From positions 1-64,000 of the forward strand of contig NZ_JAIXSL010000022.1 of the NCBI RefSeq assembly GCF_027484705.1: DNA of 64,000 bases. The letters run 5' to 3'. This stretch comes from Flavobacterium sp. (GTDB taxonomy: Bacteria; Bacteroidota; Bacteroidia; Flavobacteriales; Flavobacteriaceae). Under the pieces are notes generated by a model. It searched no databases. It was not told the DNA's origin and saw nothing but the letters and a program-made list of their open reading frames with translations. Positions 51,214 through 60,634 of this stretch are shown here, in pieces; positions within the stretch are counted from its first letter, which is position 1, and each line of letters opens with the position of its first letter. The translations under genes were made by a program, and so were the position numbers.

Positions 51214-52047
51214 TTATTTCAAAATCTTTTTGCTTAACACGGCGCTGTCTAAGAAGTTCTTCACTTCGATTTTCTGATTGCCGTATAATTTGATTTCAGA
51301 TTTTCCTTTAGCATCGAGTATTAATTTCGTAGCTACATTGATGCTGCATTCTGAAGAACCTTCCGCTAATAAATCGGTGTTTTTTGTGGTCAGTTTGGTT
51401 CCGGTGAAATCAGAGTCGTTATCGAGGCGCAATTTCATATCAATCACATCGCCTTCAATAACCGCTTTGGTTTTCTGATACATATCGAACTTCATTTGTG
51501 TCGACGAAATCAATGCTTTGAGTTGTGCGTTTTTGCTCATCTCAATCGTAGCATCTTCCGATTTCAGGTTGAGCTCCGACTTTGATTTGTCATCGGCCAT
51601 CAACGTAAAAGTTTTGGCATTCACATTGGCATAAATCTTCACATTGTCATGAATCTTAAACGTGAAGCTGGGTAAATTTAATTCTGCTAAAGCTGTAATA
51701 TTCGCGTCATCTTTCGCGGCAAGCAATTTAAAACTGTCGGTATAGGTAACTCTAATGCTGAATTTTTTCGCTCCCGTAACCTGCCTAGTAGCGGCAAGAT
51801 ACAAGGCTTTTCCTTTGGCATTAATAGAAATGTATTCCTGCAGGTTGTCGTCGGCCTCAATTTCGAGCGCGCATTTGTCGCCTTTGATTAAGAATATTTC
51901 GAGATTATCGGCTATTTCAAGTTCCTGAAATTCTGTGATTTCTTTTTGTACTATAGTAACAATCTTAGAACCTTTTACCTTTTCCTTTTGGGCAAAGGCC
52001 AAGGAAGTAAACAAGAGTAATGTTACCAGTCCAATAATATGCTTCAT
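51214..52047 (-). CDS. Exported head-GIN (DUF2807) domain protein 1
   Basis: 277 residues from the ATG at 52047; the open frame extends upstream, but a -7 promoter box lies within it. Signal peptide about 1-20 (LAFAQ). The GIN pattern of regular short beta strands: FQELEIADNLEIFLIKGDKCALEIEADDNLQEYISI, then LYLAAT, FKLLAAKDDANIT, FTLMADDKSKSELNL, reading as a right-handed beta-helix. Function of the family is unknown. Two more GIN proteins lie at 57729 and 60635. Confidence 0.8.
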   Translation of the reverse strand: MKHIIGLVTLLLFTSLAFAQKEKVKGSKIVTIVQKEITEFQELEIADNLEIFLIKGDKCALEIEADDNLQEYISINAKGKALYLAATRQVTGAKKFSIRVTYTDSFKLLAAKDDANITALAELNLPSFTFKIHDNVKIYANVNAKTFTLMADDKSKSELNLKSEDATIEMSKNAQLKALISSTQMKFDMYQKTKAVIEGDVIDMKLRLDNDSDFTGTKLTTKNTDLLAEGSSECSINVATKLILDAKGKSEIKLYGNQKIEVKNFLDSAVLSKKILK

Positions 52048-52072
52048 GGAAATTAATTTTTTTGTTAAACAA

Positions 52073-52093
52073 CAGTTCGGCTTGCGCCTCGGG
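52073..52093 (-). repeat. GC-rich leader motif, copy 1
   Basis: Plus-strand CAGTTCGGC-TT-GCGCCTCGGG in the leader of GIN gene 1. A near-identical 20-nt block occurs at 60585-60604 upstream of padR. Confidence 0.6.
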
Positions 52094-52096
52094 TGC

Positions 52097-52104
52097 CAAA
52101 TATA
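52097..52104 (-). promoter_or_regulatory. TAnnTTTG -7 box of GIN gene 1
   Basis: Minus-strand TATATTTG 49 nt before the ATG at 52047. It supports the downstream start over the longer frame. Confidence 0.5.
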
Positions 52105-52151
52105 AAAAAACATCGTCACTATCACAGGAAGTTTCCCATATTAACCTTTTC

Positions 52152-55100
52152 TTATAATTTTTTTAGGTTGTCGTCGGGCACGCGGTCGATTAAATAATTA
52201 TATGGATCGATGCCTGCCTGATAAGGTTTTACTTTGGTTTTCAATACAAAGGTATTTTCCTTTTTGGTGATTTTGACCCTTTTGTAAATTAAGGGTTTTC
52301 CTAAATTTTTATCGTCTTTCGGTTCGCCAAAAACAGCAATGTCGATATAGTCGGCGACCGGAATTTCAGTTTCTTTCCCTAAAGCACTCGACCGGAATTT
52401 CTCGGAAGTCGTTTTTAAAGTGACTTCATATTCATTCCCTATTTTTTTATAAGAAACGTCGAGCATGCGGTTTGAAAATAACGTGATGGTTTCAAACATA
52501 TCCTTAATCACATATTGCAAACTGTCGGGTGTCACTTTCTTGAACTCATTGACCGCAACAATCGAAGTCGGATAAGGCGGGTTTTTATAAGCATAAGTCG
52601 TGACCAGATTTTTCATCGCCTGATTGACATTTTTCTCACCGATGAGTTCTTTCAGATAATACATCACGACGCTCGCTTTGTTGTAATGAATGTATTGCTG
52701 GTTTTCAGTCTTCATCAGCGGTTGTTCCCCTTCAAATTCGGAACCTCTGCCGCGCAGGTAACTGTTCATTTCGTATTCGAGGAACTTTTTCATCTTGTCT
52801 TTTCCGTATTCCTTTTCCATGACCATCAAGGCCGAATATTGCGCAAATCCTTCCGTCATCATTTCACTGCCCTGCATGTTGGCGCCCATAACCTGATGCG
52901 CCCAATATTGGTGGCCCATTTCGTGTGCAACGACATAATACACTTGGTCGATGTCGTCTTTGGTGACATCGCGCAAATCGATGATGAAGCCAATTCCTTC
53001 ACTGAATGGCATTGTGCCCGGAAATGCCTGAGCAAACTCAGAATATCTAGGGAACTCAATGATTCTGCATTGTTTGTGGTAATACGGACCGAAGTTCGCG
53101 GTGTAATATTCAAGCGATTTCTGCATACTTTTGAGCATGTTCGGAACATTGTACGCGTGCTCTTTGTCATAATACACTTCGAGATCGATGCCGTTCCATT
53201 TCTTTCTCGCGACTTCATAGCGTGCCGAAATGAACGAATAGAAATTCAAGGATTTCTGATCGACTTTGTATTGGAAATAATTACGCCCTTTAGATTTCCA
53301 TGATTTTAGCAACGAACCTGGCGCAATGGCAGTTTGGTCAGACGAGGTGCTGATTGTTGTATTGACTTCTACCCAATCGGCATCGCTTGACATGTAAGTG
53401 TTTGCTCTCGAAACCATATCGTTTTCGTTGAGTTTTGGCATACGCAAACGCTGAGGCAATTTGAGTTTGACGCGTTCATTTTTGTCGGATATTTCATAAT
53501 TGGTATTGTAACCAAACGACGGTAAAATTTCCGCACTGCTGAAAAAAGTCCCGTTTTGCGTGAGCTGGGTGAAACTGACTTCATTCTCGAAACCTTTGTT
53601 TTCTTTGACTAAATCAATTTTAACCTGAAGCGAATCGTTCGGCGCCAGAGGTTTCTCCAAAGTATAAATTCTATACAACAAACGTTTGTCGTTGCTCTTG
53701 AGTTTCGCGCCTTTGATGTCGATTTTAACGCTGTCAGTCAGCATCGGCATCGTAAAATGAAGTTCCTTAATCGGCGTGTTGGAGATGTTTCTCGCCCAGG
53801 AATCAACATGCACAGTAAGGCCTCTTTCTTCTGGAACGATATCAATCTTATAATCGAATTTGTAGAAACGCGGTTGCACAAGGTGTTCGAATTTCTTGTA
53901 TTTTTTCTCGTATTCGACCTGTTTGTTTTCGCGTTCCTTTTCGGAATCATAAGTGTTCAGGATTTTGGTGTTGTAGAATACAAAACCCGCGCAAAGCAGA
54001 AAGGCAATAATGCTTGCGCCAAAAGCCAGATAGTTTTTGCGAAGAATGTTCTTGGCTGTTTTTGCCCTTGCCTGAAACTGAAGTTCCTTGCCGCGGATGT
54101 AAAACGCATTGATGACAAACCCTAAAATAAGACAGAACAAAGCCCAATAGATATTGAACCAAATCGTCGACGGCACGAACGGCCCGAATTTGTTCATGTC
54201 CGAATAAGTAATATCAGGACGCGAACCGAACGACAACATATTGCTGTTGATTTCCATCAATCCCCAGATAAAACTATTCACGACTATGAAAGCAACAAAA
54301 GCAAAATAAGCGATGTAACGGTTGTTGATCAGATAATGAAACAACAGCGACAACACAATCATAAAAGCAAAACCCATCAATTTAATCACGAGCAATGATT
54401 TGATGTACACATCAAGTTCGTAATGATAATAACCATAAGCGGTTTGTGTGACGATACCCATCAGGATAGTCGCTGAAAACATAATCGCTAAGGCTATGAT
54501 CAACGCTAGGACTTTCGAAATGAAAAGCATTCCTGAAGGAATAGGCGTGGCATCCTGAATTTCGTTGATCTTGGCATCGCGCTCTTTCCAGACCAAGACG
54601 CCGGTATAAAAAGCGATAAATCCGATGATGAAAATGAAAAAGGAATCATTGATCGTGTCTACGATGGAATACGTCACAGGATACTGGTCGGTGCCGTAAG
54701 TTCCCGTAAAAGCAACCAATCCGACAGTCAAATTAATTAAACCAATGGCAACAATGATGATGAACGTCGGGTTTTTGATGACTGCTTTGGTTTCGAATTT
54801 CACGAGTTTCCAAAACGTAACTAATGAAAAAATATTGGCTTTTGTGGGCTCGAAATGGCTTTCAATCAACAATTCTGGCGCAATATTGTTCTTGGCTATT
54901 TTGGTTTTTTTGACTTTTTCCTTTTTGGTATTGAATGAAAATCTTGCATAAATCACGAATAAAACCAGCAGGCAGATGCCGAGCCATAGCAAACGGTTGT
55001 ATAATAAACCGTCATGTAAAGTCACGGCTAGTGTGTTTTTTTCGCCCACCGTCAGATATTTGGTCATGATGTTGAATGGCCTGATACCAAAAGGGTCGAG

Positions 55101-55730
55101 AATATTTGCGAGCCATTCTTTCTGGATGTCGCGTGTGAATCCGGATGAAATGGCATAGAATACCAAGATCAACATCGAACCGATGAACGAAACGATGCTG
55201 CTTCTGAAAATGATCGCCAATCCGTAAAGCAAAACGCCCGCAATAATGACATTCGGAATCGCGAAAGCCAAAATCCCATACCAATGTCCAGACCAAATAA
55301 TCGGACCGAAACGCTCCGCGGGAGCCATATCAAATACTCCAGCCAAAATTGGACCGAGCAACAATCCGAGTGAAACCCCCAACATTGGGATTATAGAAAC
55401 TATTGATGCTCCGATGAATTTCCCGAAAAAGTAATCTCTTTTTTTAATCGGTGAAGAAAAGATAAACTGGTGCATGCCGTATTGAAAATCGCGGTTCGCA
55501 GTCGCATTCATAAAAGCGGTCGTCATCAGCAATCCGATAATTGACATCACCGCGTAATATCTTTCAATGACAAAAGGCGCGTTCTTATGGATGTTACCCA
55601 CGCCGCCGCCAATCGAAACATTGTCAGAAGCTACCGCAAAGAAGACCAGTAAGGCGTTGATGAAAAAGAAAATCCAAACCATCGGCGTTTTGAGCCAGTA
55701 GTTTAATTCGTGTCGTATAAATTTCCACAT
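52152..55730 (-). CDS. ABC-2 permease fused to M1-family aminopeptidase
   Basis: 1192 residues. N-terminal part (about 1-570) holds two ABC-2 type permease blocks with many membrane helices (for example FFINALLVFFAVAS, IIVAIGLINLTVGLVAF, AFMIVLSLLFHYLI). A further helix (about 585) leads to a large extracytoplasmic M1 peptidase-like domain (about 610-1190) with zinc motif HEMGHQYWAH (about 934) and the downstream Glu in MMTEGFAQ. The fusion is known in Bacteroidota. It works with the ATPase encoded 16 bp upstream. It may export something that the peptidase domain trims, but the substrate is unknown. Confidence 0.92.
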   Translation of the reverse strand: MWKFIRHELNYWLKTPMVWIFFFINALLVFFAVASDNVSIGGGVGNIHKNAPFVIERYYAVMSIIGLLMTTAFMNATANRDFQYGMHQFIFSSPIKKRDYFFGKFIGASIVSIIPMLGVSLGLLLGPILAGVFDMAPAERFGPIIWSGHWYGILAFAIPNVIIAGVLLYGLAIIFRSSIVSFIGSMLILVFYAISSGFTRDIQKEWLANILDPFGIRPFNIMTKYLTVGEKNTLAVTLHDGLLYNRLLWLGICLLVLFVIYARFSFNTKKEKVKKTKIAKNNIAPELLIESHFEPTKANIFSLVTFWKLVKFETKAVIKNPTFIIIVAIGLINLTVGLVAFTGTYGTDQYPVTYSIVDTINDSFFIFIIGFIAFYTGVLVWKERDAKINEIQDATPIPSGMLFISKVLALIIALAIMFSATILMGIVTQTAYGYYHYELDVYIKSLLVIKLMGFAFMIVLSLLFHYLINNRYIAYFAFVAFIVVNSFIWGLMEINSNMLSFGSRPDITYSDMNKFGPFVPSTIWFNIYWALFCLILGFVINAFYIRGKELQFQARAKTAKNILRKNYLAFGASIIAFLLCAGFVFYNTKILNTYDSEKERENKQVEYEKKYKKFEHLVQPRFYKFDYKIDIVPEERGLTVHVDSWARNISNTPIKELHFTMPMLTDSVKIDIKGAKLKSNDKRLLYRIYTLEKPLAPNDSLQVKIDLVKENKGFENEVSFTQLTQNGTFFSSAEILPSFGYNTNYEISDKNERVKLKLPQRLRMPKLNENDMVSRANTYMSSDADWVEVNTTISTSSDQTAIAPGSLLKSWKSKGRNYFQYKVDQKSLNFYSFISARYEVARKKWNGIDLEVYYDKEHAYNVPNMLKSMQKSLEYYTANFGPYYHKQCRIIEFPRYSEFAQAFPGTMPFSEGIGFIIDLRDVTKDDIDQVYYVVAHEMGHQYWAHQVMGANMQGSEMMTEGFAQYSALMVMEKEYGKDKMKKFLEYEMNSYLRGRGSEFEGEQPLMKTENQQYIHYNKASVVMYYLKELIGEKNVNQAMKNLVTTYAYKNPPYPTSIVAVNEFKKVTPDSLQYVIKDMFETITLFSNRMLDVSYKKIGNEYEVTLKTTSEKFRSSALGKETEIPVADYIDIAVFGEPKDDKNLGKPLIYKRVKITKKENTFVLKTKVKPYQAGIDPYNYLIDRVPDDNLKKL

Positions 55731-55746
55731 AATTCAGGCTGTTGGT

Positions 55747-56619
55747 TTAGACTAATTCGTTGAGTTTGGCGAAGAATACATCTTCAAGGTTTTCTTCGGC
55801 TTTCGTAAATCCGTTGTCGAGGCCTGTTTCAGAGAACACATGGATCAGCGGTTGTCCGCCGACGAGTTTGTTCGAAATGATTTTGTAGTTTTTCTGGTAT
55901 TCCGGCAGGTCGGTTTTGGCAACTCTTTTCTCCCAGACTTTGCCTTTGATTTCATAAAGTGCTTCGTCGGTATTGCCGCTGAAGAGTACTTTTCCGTTGT
56001 TCATGACGGCCATTTGGGTACAAAGTTCACGAACATCCTGCACGATATGCGTCGATAAGATGACGATGATGTTTTCGCCGATTTCACTTAAGATATTGTA
56101 AAAACGGTTTCTTTCGCCCGGATCTAAACCGGCAGTTGGTTCGTCTACAATCACAAGTTTAGGATTTCCAATCAAGCATTGTGCGATGCCGAAACGTTGG
56201 CGCATTCCACCGCTATAACTCGCCACGGCATTTTTCCGGTGTTCCCAAAGGTTGACTTTGAGCAGCAGTTGTTCGACAATCTGCTTGCGGTCAGCTTTAG
56301 ATTCGAATCCTTTTAAAAGCGCGAGATGGTCTAGTAAATCGATGGCTGAAGTTCTCGGATAAACGCCAAATTCCTGAGGCAGATAACCCAAAACTTTACG
56401 CACTGATTCTTTGTCATTGAGCACATCGATATCGCCGAGCGTGACCGAACCGCTATCGACATCCTGAAGGGTTGCCAAGGTTCGCATTAACGATGATTTT
56501 CCAGCGCCGTTAGGGCCTAGCAATCCGAACATTCCTTTGGGTATGGTCAGTGAAACATCGTTTAAGGCATGCACGCCGTTGCTGTATTTTTTATTGAGGT
56601 GGTTGATTTGTAATTCCAT
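55747..56619 (-). CDS. ABC transporter ATP-binding protein (partner of the M1-permease)
   Basis: 290 residues. Walker A GPNGAGKSS (35-43), Q-loop PQEFGVYP, signature SYSGGMRQR, Walker B LVIVDEPTAGLD and switch His in LSTHIVQD. ABC-2/CcmA-like exporter ATPase. It lies directly upstream of the permease-peptidase gene (16 bp), so the two encode one transporter. Confidence 0.93.
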   Translation of the reverse strand: MELQINHLNKKYSNGVHALNDVSLTIPKGMFGLLGPNGAGKSSLMRTLATLQDVDSGSVTLGDIDVLNDKESVRKVLGYLPQEFGVYPRTSAIDLLDHLALLKGFESKADRKQIVEQLLLKVNLWEHRKNAVASYSGGMRQRFGIAQCLIGNPKLVIVDEPTAGLDPGERNRFYNILSEIGENIIVILSTHIVQDVRELCTQMAVMNNGKVLFSGNTDEALYEIKGKVWEKRVAKTDLPEYQKNYKIISNKLVGGQPLIHVFSETGLDNGFTKAEENLEDVFFAKLNELV

Positions 56620-56727
56620 TGGGTTGGTTTTGGTTGAATAATTTTGTGAATAGGTATAGCAAGCTTTGATGTTGTTACAAGAAGCAATATCAGTAAAAAA
56701 AATAGCACTACAAAACCAAAAGGAATT

Positions 56728-57570
56728 TTAAGAAGACAATTTCAGATTCTGGAAATATTTGGGAAGCAGTTTCATTTTATAATCATCAAGGACAAAAATA
56801 AAGGTCTGGTTTTTTCGCAACAACACCAGCAACACATTGATGATGACAATCGGCATCGAATTCTGCAGTTTGTTGTAATAGTAATCTACGATGGAGTTTT
56901 CTTTGTTTTCGATTAAAAAAGGCATCGCATGCTGCGAATAAACCAACGGAATCCTTTCCTGTTGCCAAGTCATGTATTCTGAATAGTGTTTCGCTCTGAG
57001 CGGATTTCCAGCCCTGAGATCGTTGAAAAGGTCAATGACCGAGAAGAAATTGTTGTGCGCCACATCTTCGAAAATAATCGCTTTATGGATGTCAATGGCA
57101 ATCCATTTTTGTTGTTGGGTGGAATAGATTTCGTTGAAAGAATGTCCGAATTTGGTTTTGTAGAAACAATCGACGGTGCCCCATTCCTTGACCCGAATTC
57201 CATTGATGAAACAAAAAATATTGAAAACCTGTGCGAAATCAGAGCATACGCCACCTTCTCCGGCTAGCATCATTTCAAGGGTTTTCTCTGAAGAAAGTCC
57301 GATGCCGGAACCGCCCACTATCGTTTTTCTTAAAAACTTTCCGATCGTTAAAGCCTTTTCTAATTCGTCTTGTGTCGGGTCTACATTGATTTTAGCATTG
57401 ACTTCAAAATATAACTTGGGAATCGAATCCATCGTATTCGAATCATTAAAACAACCGATAGCGTCAGCATTTTTCGCCGTATGATTTTTCGATAACAACG
57501 CATAACGCACAAAATACAGCATCGGATGCCGTTTGCATTTATGCGCAACTTTATGCAGGAGTTTATTCAT
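56728..57570 (-). CDS. Transglutaminase-like cysteine-protease-fold protein
   Basis: 280 residues from the ATG at 57570; an ATG at 57603 would add 11 Gln/Asn/Thr-rich residues and cannot be excluded. The transglutaminase-like triad is visible: Cys109 in GGVCSDFAQVFN, His143 in FGHSFNEIY and Asp160 in WIAIDIHKA. A C-terminal hydrophobic stretch (about 240-255, MPIVIINVLLVLL) may be a membrane anchor. There is no signal peptide. Substrate unknown; such domains often act as peptidases or amidases. Confidence 0.75.
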   Translation of the reverse strand: MNKLLHKVAHKCKRHPMLYFVRYALLSKNHTAKNADAIGCFNDSNTMDSIPKLYFEVNAKINVDPTQDELEKALTIGKFLRKTIVGGSGIGLSSEKTLEMMLAGEGGVCSDFAQVFNIFCFINGIRVKEWGTVDCFYKTKFGHSFNEIYSTQQQKWIAIDIHKAIIFEDVAHNNFFSVIDLFNDLRAGNPLRAKHYSEYMTWQQERIPLVYSQHAMPFLIENKENSIVDYYYNKLQNSMPIVIINVLLVLLRKNQTFIFVLDDYKMKLLPKYFQNLKLSS

Positions 57571-57646
57571 TCTTGTTGTTTGTTGTTGTTGGTTTCGAAC
57601 CATGATTTGAAGAAGATTCTAAGAGCGAATTTAATTTTTTTTTTTA

Positions 57647-57654
57647 CAAAAGTA
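57647..57654 (-). promoter_or_regulatory. TAnnTTTG -7 box of the transglutaminase-like gene
   Basis: Minus-strand TACTTTTG upstream of both candidate starts. No -33 box at the usual spacing. Confidence 0.4.
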
Positions 57655-57674
57655 GATTTTACAATAATATTTAT

Positions 57675-57707
57675 AAAAAAAATCACCCTGAATTAGGATG
57701 ATTTTTT
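57675..57707 (-). terminator. Terminator of the padR-pspC-GIN operon
   Basis: AAAATCA-C-CCT / AGG-A-TGATTTT hairpin around loop GAATT, with T/A runs on both sides. It lies 22-54 nt after the GIN gene 2 stop. Confidence 0.75.
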
Positions 57708-57728
57708 AAAAACTTGAAATTTCTGAAA

Positions 57729-58457
57729 TTATTCTTTATTGATACTACCGCCGGTATCGGACTTTTTATTGAGGTTTTTCGGCACATTGTAATAGTTGAT
57801 ACTGCCCCCACTAGACGCATCAGCACTCAGGCTCACTAACGGATATATTTTGATGATTCCCGCGCTCGAGGCACTCGCGATGATGTCGTTTGACAGCAAT
57901 TTTTCAGCATCGATATTGCCTGCACTGGCTGCCGCCGCTTCGAGCGTGATGGCTTTTCCATTGACTTTGACGCTGCCTGCGCTTTCGGTTTCGATAGTAG
58001 CTTTTTCACATTCGAGGGCCATATGGAGCGAGGCGCCGGTATTGCTTTTCAGGGCCATCGTATTGCTTTTGATCGTGTTTTTAGTATCGAAACTAGAACC
58101 CGTGCAGGCTTCAATACTTTCGATGTTGGGCGCTTTGACTACAATTTTTTTAGACTCAATGTTGATGTAACTATTGACATCAGAGGTAATGATCAGTACG
58201 CCATTTTCTATTCTGGTTTTGATGTGCGGCTGCAGGTTATCATCGGCAATCACACTTATGTTGGTTTGACCAGATTGTTCCAGCACCACATCGAGTCCGT
58301 TTTCCACTTTGATGCTTTTGAAAGTGCCCGAAACCGCTCTGCTTTGTGTGATGACGTTGCCGCTGCCTTTCACACCGCTAAACTGACATGCTGTAAAAAA
58401 TATTGCGGTGAGCACAAGCAAAGTAGCTGTTGCGATTGGATTTTTAATTGTCCCCAT
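57729..58457 (-). CDS. Head-GIN (DUF2807) lipoprotein 2
   Basis: 242 residues. Lipoprotein signal with Cys24 (FTAC). GIN motif KGSGNVITQSRAVSGTFKSI, then VENGLDVVLEQSGQTNISV and regular beta turns ending in Gly/Ser-rich repeats (SAGSV, SAGNI, SSAGI, SSGGS). Two bases after pspC, so in the same operon. These proteins commonly accompany PspC and PadR genes in Flavobacteria; no biochemical function is established. Confidence 0.85.
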   Translation of the reverse strand: MGTIKNPIATATLLVLTAIFFTACQFSGVKGSGNVITQSRAVSGTFKSIKVENGLDVVLEQSGQTNISVIADDNLQPHIKTRIENGVLIITSDVNSYINIESKKIVVKAPNIESIEACTGSSFDTKNTIKSNTMALKSNTGASLHMALECEKATIETESAGSVKVNGKAITLEAAAASAGNIDAEKLLSNDIIASASSAGIIKIYPLVSLSADASSGGSINYYNVPKNLNKKSDTGGSINKE

Positions 58458-58459
58458 GA

Positions 58460-60208
58460 TTATTTGGTTTTAATCGTGATACCATCTTCGTTGATTTTGA
58501 CACTTTTGATTTCTTTGCTCTCCGCATCCCTTTTGTCTTTTTTGATCAGGATGCCGTCTTTGTTCAAAGTCACGCTGGTTGCGGTGGAATCGTCATCGAT
58601 ATTGGCGGCGCCTTCCACATCATTCCACTCATTTTCTTCGGTTGGACAGTTGAGACATTTTACTTTGTCGGTATCGACCTTATAAGTGTAGTCTGAACTG
58701 AAATGCAGGTTGAAATAAGAATCGTCAGAATCATCGTAATCCTGGATGCTGCTGTCTGGTTTCAAAAGTGTTCCTGTTGGTAAGTAGAGATAGATTTCAA
58801 CTTCCTGATCGCGCCATTTGTTTTTGAATTCGGTCAGCAGATAGTTGTCTAAAATCAAGTGATTGCCCTGAATTTTATAACCGTATCTGATTTTCTCAGC
58901 CGTTTTCTTAGCTTTAGACAACGAACTTCCCTTGGCTTTTCTGTCGATTTGGATGTAAGGTACTTTTTCGTCGGTTTTCACAACGTACATGCGCACTTCA
59001 TTCGAGTAGATCACTTTAACATCAGCGGAATCTTCCGTCACCATGAAATTGTCGTTGTCGTTGATGCCGTTAGAGAAATAGTCGTTTGATTTGAATTTCA
59101 CGAACAGCGTATCATTAGCTTGCAACGGAATATTTTCTCTTTGGATGAATCTTCCGTCAACCGCATATTCTGTCGCTTGGCGGATGCACAATGAAATGAT
59201 GATTCCCAATGAAATCAACCAGATGGCGAGTAAAGTATATTTGACCACGGCGCCCACAGATTTCATTCCCGGAGACAACAATTTGAATCCTAAAATCAGT
59301 AAGAAAAAGAGCGGAATTCCGATAGCGAAGAACACCAGCAAACCAAAAACCCAGATCGGATATTCCGAGAAATTACCGGCTTCAACAAAGCTTTGCCATG
59401 GAAAATCGATGAAGGCTGTAGAACCTAGAGTAAATACACCAATGAATAAGATGACCAACCAAGTCAAACTTGACAAGATCAAAAGCACACCCAAAAACTT
59501 AGCGAATATTTTGAAGATGCTCATCAGCACTTCGCCGACACCGCCTGTGAATTTTTCAACTCCGGTTTTGACTTGGTTTCCCATTTTGTCGTAATTCGCG
59601 TTTTTGAATTTTTCAGAAACCGAGTCGAATTCTTCCTTTACTTTTTTCTCGATGTTTGAGATTGTGATCGGTTCGCCTTTCATTTCTAATTTTTCAGTCG
59701 TCGTAACGGCTTCAGGCATCACAATCCAAAGGACGATGTAAGCCACGATTCCGGATCCGAATCCGCCGAACACCAACACCACTAAAATGATACGCAACCA
59801 AACGGCATCGATTCCAAAATAATGGCTCAGACCGGCGGCTACACCACCAATCATTCCGGTGTCTTTGTCGCGGTACAATTTTTTGTTGGCTTTGGTCGCG
59901 TTGTTGAAGTCATAGGCTTGTTGTTGGGTTTCTTCACCGTCGGGATCAATTCTGTAATCTTCGGGTTGTCCCATGACAGCGATGATTTCATCCAATTCTT
60001 TTAAGTTGATGACTTGTTTTTCGCTAGTATGTTTTTCAGCCACCAATTCTGCGATACGCATTTCGATGTCCTTAATGATTTCGTCTTGTCCGTTAGAGTT
60101 GGTCAGCGAACGTTTGATAGCATCGAAATATCTTGTCAACTTTTGGTATGCGTCTTCGTCAATATGAAAGAACATACCGCCTAAATTTATGTTTACAGTT
60201 TTATTCAT
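58460..60208 (-). CDS. PspC-domain membrane protein
   Basis: 582 residues. N-terminal cytoplasmic segment (1-105) resembling a helical DUF1700-like region (MNKTVNINLGGMFFHIDEDAY). PspC domain about 108-170 (LYRDKDTGMIGGVAAGLSHY, then two-helix membrane hairpin). Four more membrane helices (about 235-350). A long extracytoplasmic beta-rich C-terminus (about 355-582). PspC relatives sense or buffer envelope stress. It is 5 bp after padR and 2 bp before GIN gene 2, so one operon. Confidence 0.9.
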   Translation of the reverse strand: MNKTVNINLGGMFFHIDEDAYQKLTRYFDAIKRSLTNSNGQDEIIKDIEMRIAELVAEKHTSEKQVINLKELDEIIAVMGQPEDYRIDPDGEETQQQAYDFNNATKANKKLYRDKDTGMIGGVAAGLSHYFGIDAVWLRIILVVLVFGGFGSGIVAYIVLWIVMPEAVTTTEKLEMKGEPITISNIEKKVKEEFDSVSEKFKNANYDKMGNQVKTGVEKFTGGVGEVLMSIFKIFAKFLGVLLILSSLTWLVILFIGVFTLGSTAFIDFPWQSFVEAGNFSEYPIWVFGLLVFFAIGIPLFFLLILGFKLLSPGMKSVGAVVKYTLLAIWLISLGIIISLCIRQATEYAVDGRFIQRENIPLQANDTLFVKFKSNDYFSNGINDNDNFMVTEDSADVKVIYSNEVRMYVVKTDEKVPYIQIDRKAKGSSLSKAKKTAEKIRYGYKIQGNHLILDNYLLTEFKNKWRDQEVEIYLYLPTGTLLKPDSSIQDYDDSDDSYFNLHFSSDYTYKVDTDKVKCLNCPTEENEWNDVEGAANIDDDSTATSVTLNKDGILIKKDKRDAESKEIKSVKINEDGITIKTK

Positions 60209-60213
60209 GACTA

Positions 60214-60543
60214 TTATTTTTGGTTTGTGATTATGTTTACGGCATCGGAGAGTTCGGTCCAGGTGCCATTCAATTCAGTTAAAAATGTTTTCCCAATTTC
60301 GGTGAGCCCGTAATATTTTCTTGGCGGCCCCGAAGTAGATTCTTCCCAACGGTAATTGAGCAATCCGTCATTTTTGAGTCGGGTCAGCAGCGGATAAACG
60401 GTTCCCTCTACGACCAGCAATTTAGCGTTTTTTAAGGTATCGAGAATTTCCGAAGTGTAGGCATCCTTTTCTTTGAGAACCGACAGGATGCAAAACTCGA
60501 GAACACCTTTACGCATCTGGGCTTTTGTGTTTTCAATATTCAT
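60214..60543 (-). CDS. PadR-family transcriptional regulator
   Basis: 109 residues, a normal single-domain PadR winged helix: QMRKGVLEFCILSVLKEKDAYTSEILDTL, GTVYPLLTRLKNDGLLNYRWEES, GPPRKYYGLTEIGK. It probably represses its own operon (pspC, GIN gene 2), as PadR regulators usually do. The inducer is unknown. Confidence 0.93.
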   Translation of the reverse strand: MNIENTKAQMRKGVLEFCILSVLKEKDAYTSEILDTLKNAKLLVVEGTVYPLLTRLKNDGLLNYRWEESTSGPPRKYYGLTEIGKTFLTELNGTWTELSDAVNIITNQK

Positions 60544-60584
60544 GATTCTATTTTTTTATTTGGGATTATTCCGCGGCGCTCCAT

Positions 60585-60604
60585 CAGTTCGGCGGCGCCT
60601 CGGG
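60585..60604 (-). repeat. GC-rich leader motif, copy 2
   Basis: CAGTTCGGC-G-GCGCCTCGGG upstream of padR, almost the same as the block at 52073-52093 in front of GIN gene 1. A second GGCGCTCC block lies next to it and could pair with GGCGCC. Confidence 0.6.
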
Positions 60605-60634
60605 TTTTGGTTCTTTTTTTTGATTCCCTGAATC

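Noticed and set aside
52515..53303. 262-codon open frame antisense to the M1-permease fusion
   Set aside because: It is opposite a gene with clear zinc-peptidase motifs, has no recognisable domain or promoter, and its His/Phe/Arg-rich composition is typical of an antisense shadow.
58023..58685. 220-codon plus-strand frame across GIN gene 2 and pspC
   Set aside because: It crosses two well-supported minus-strand genes and has no family pattern.
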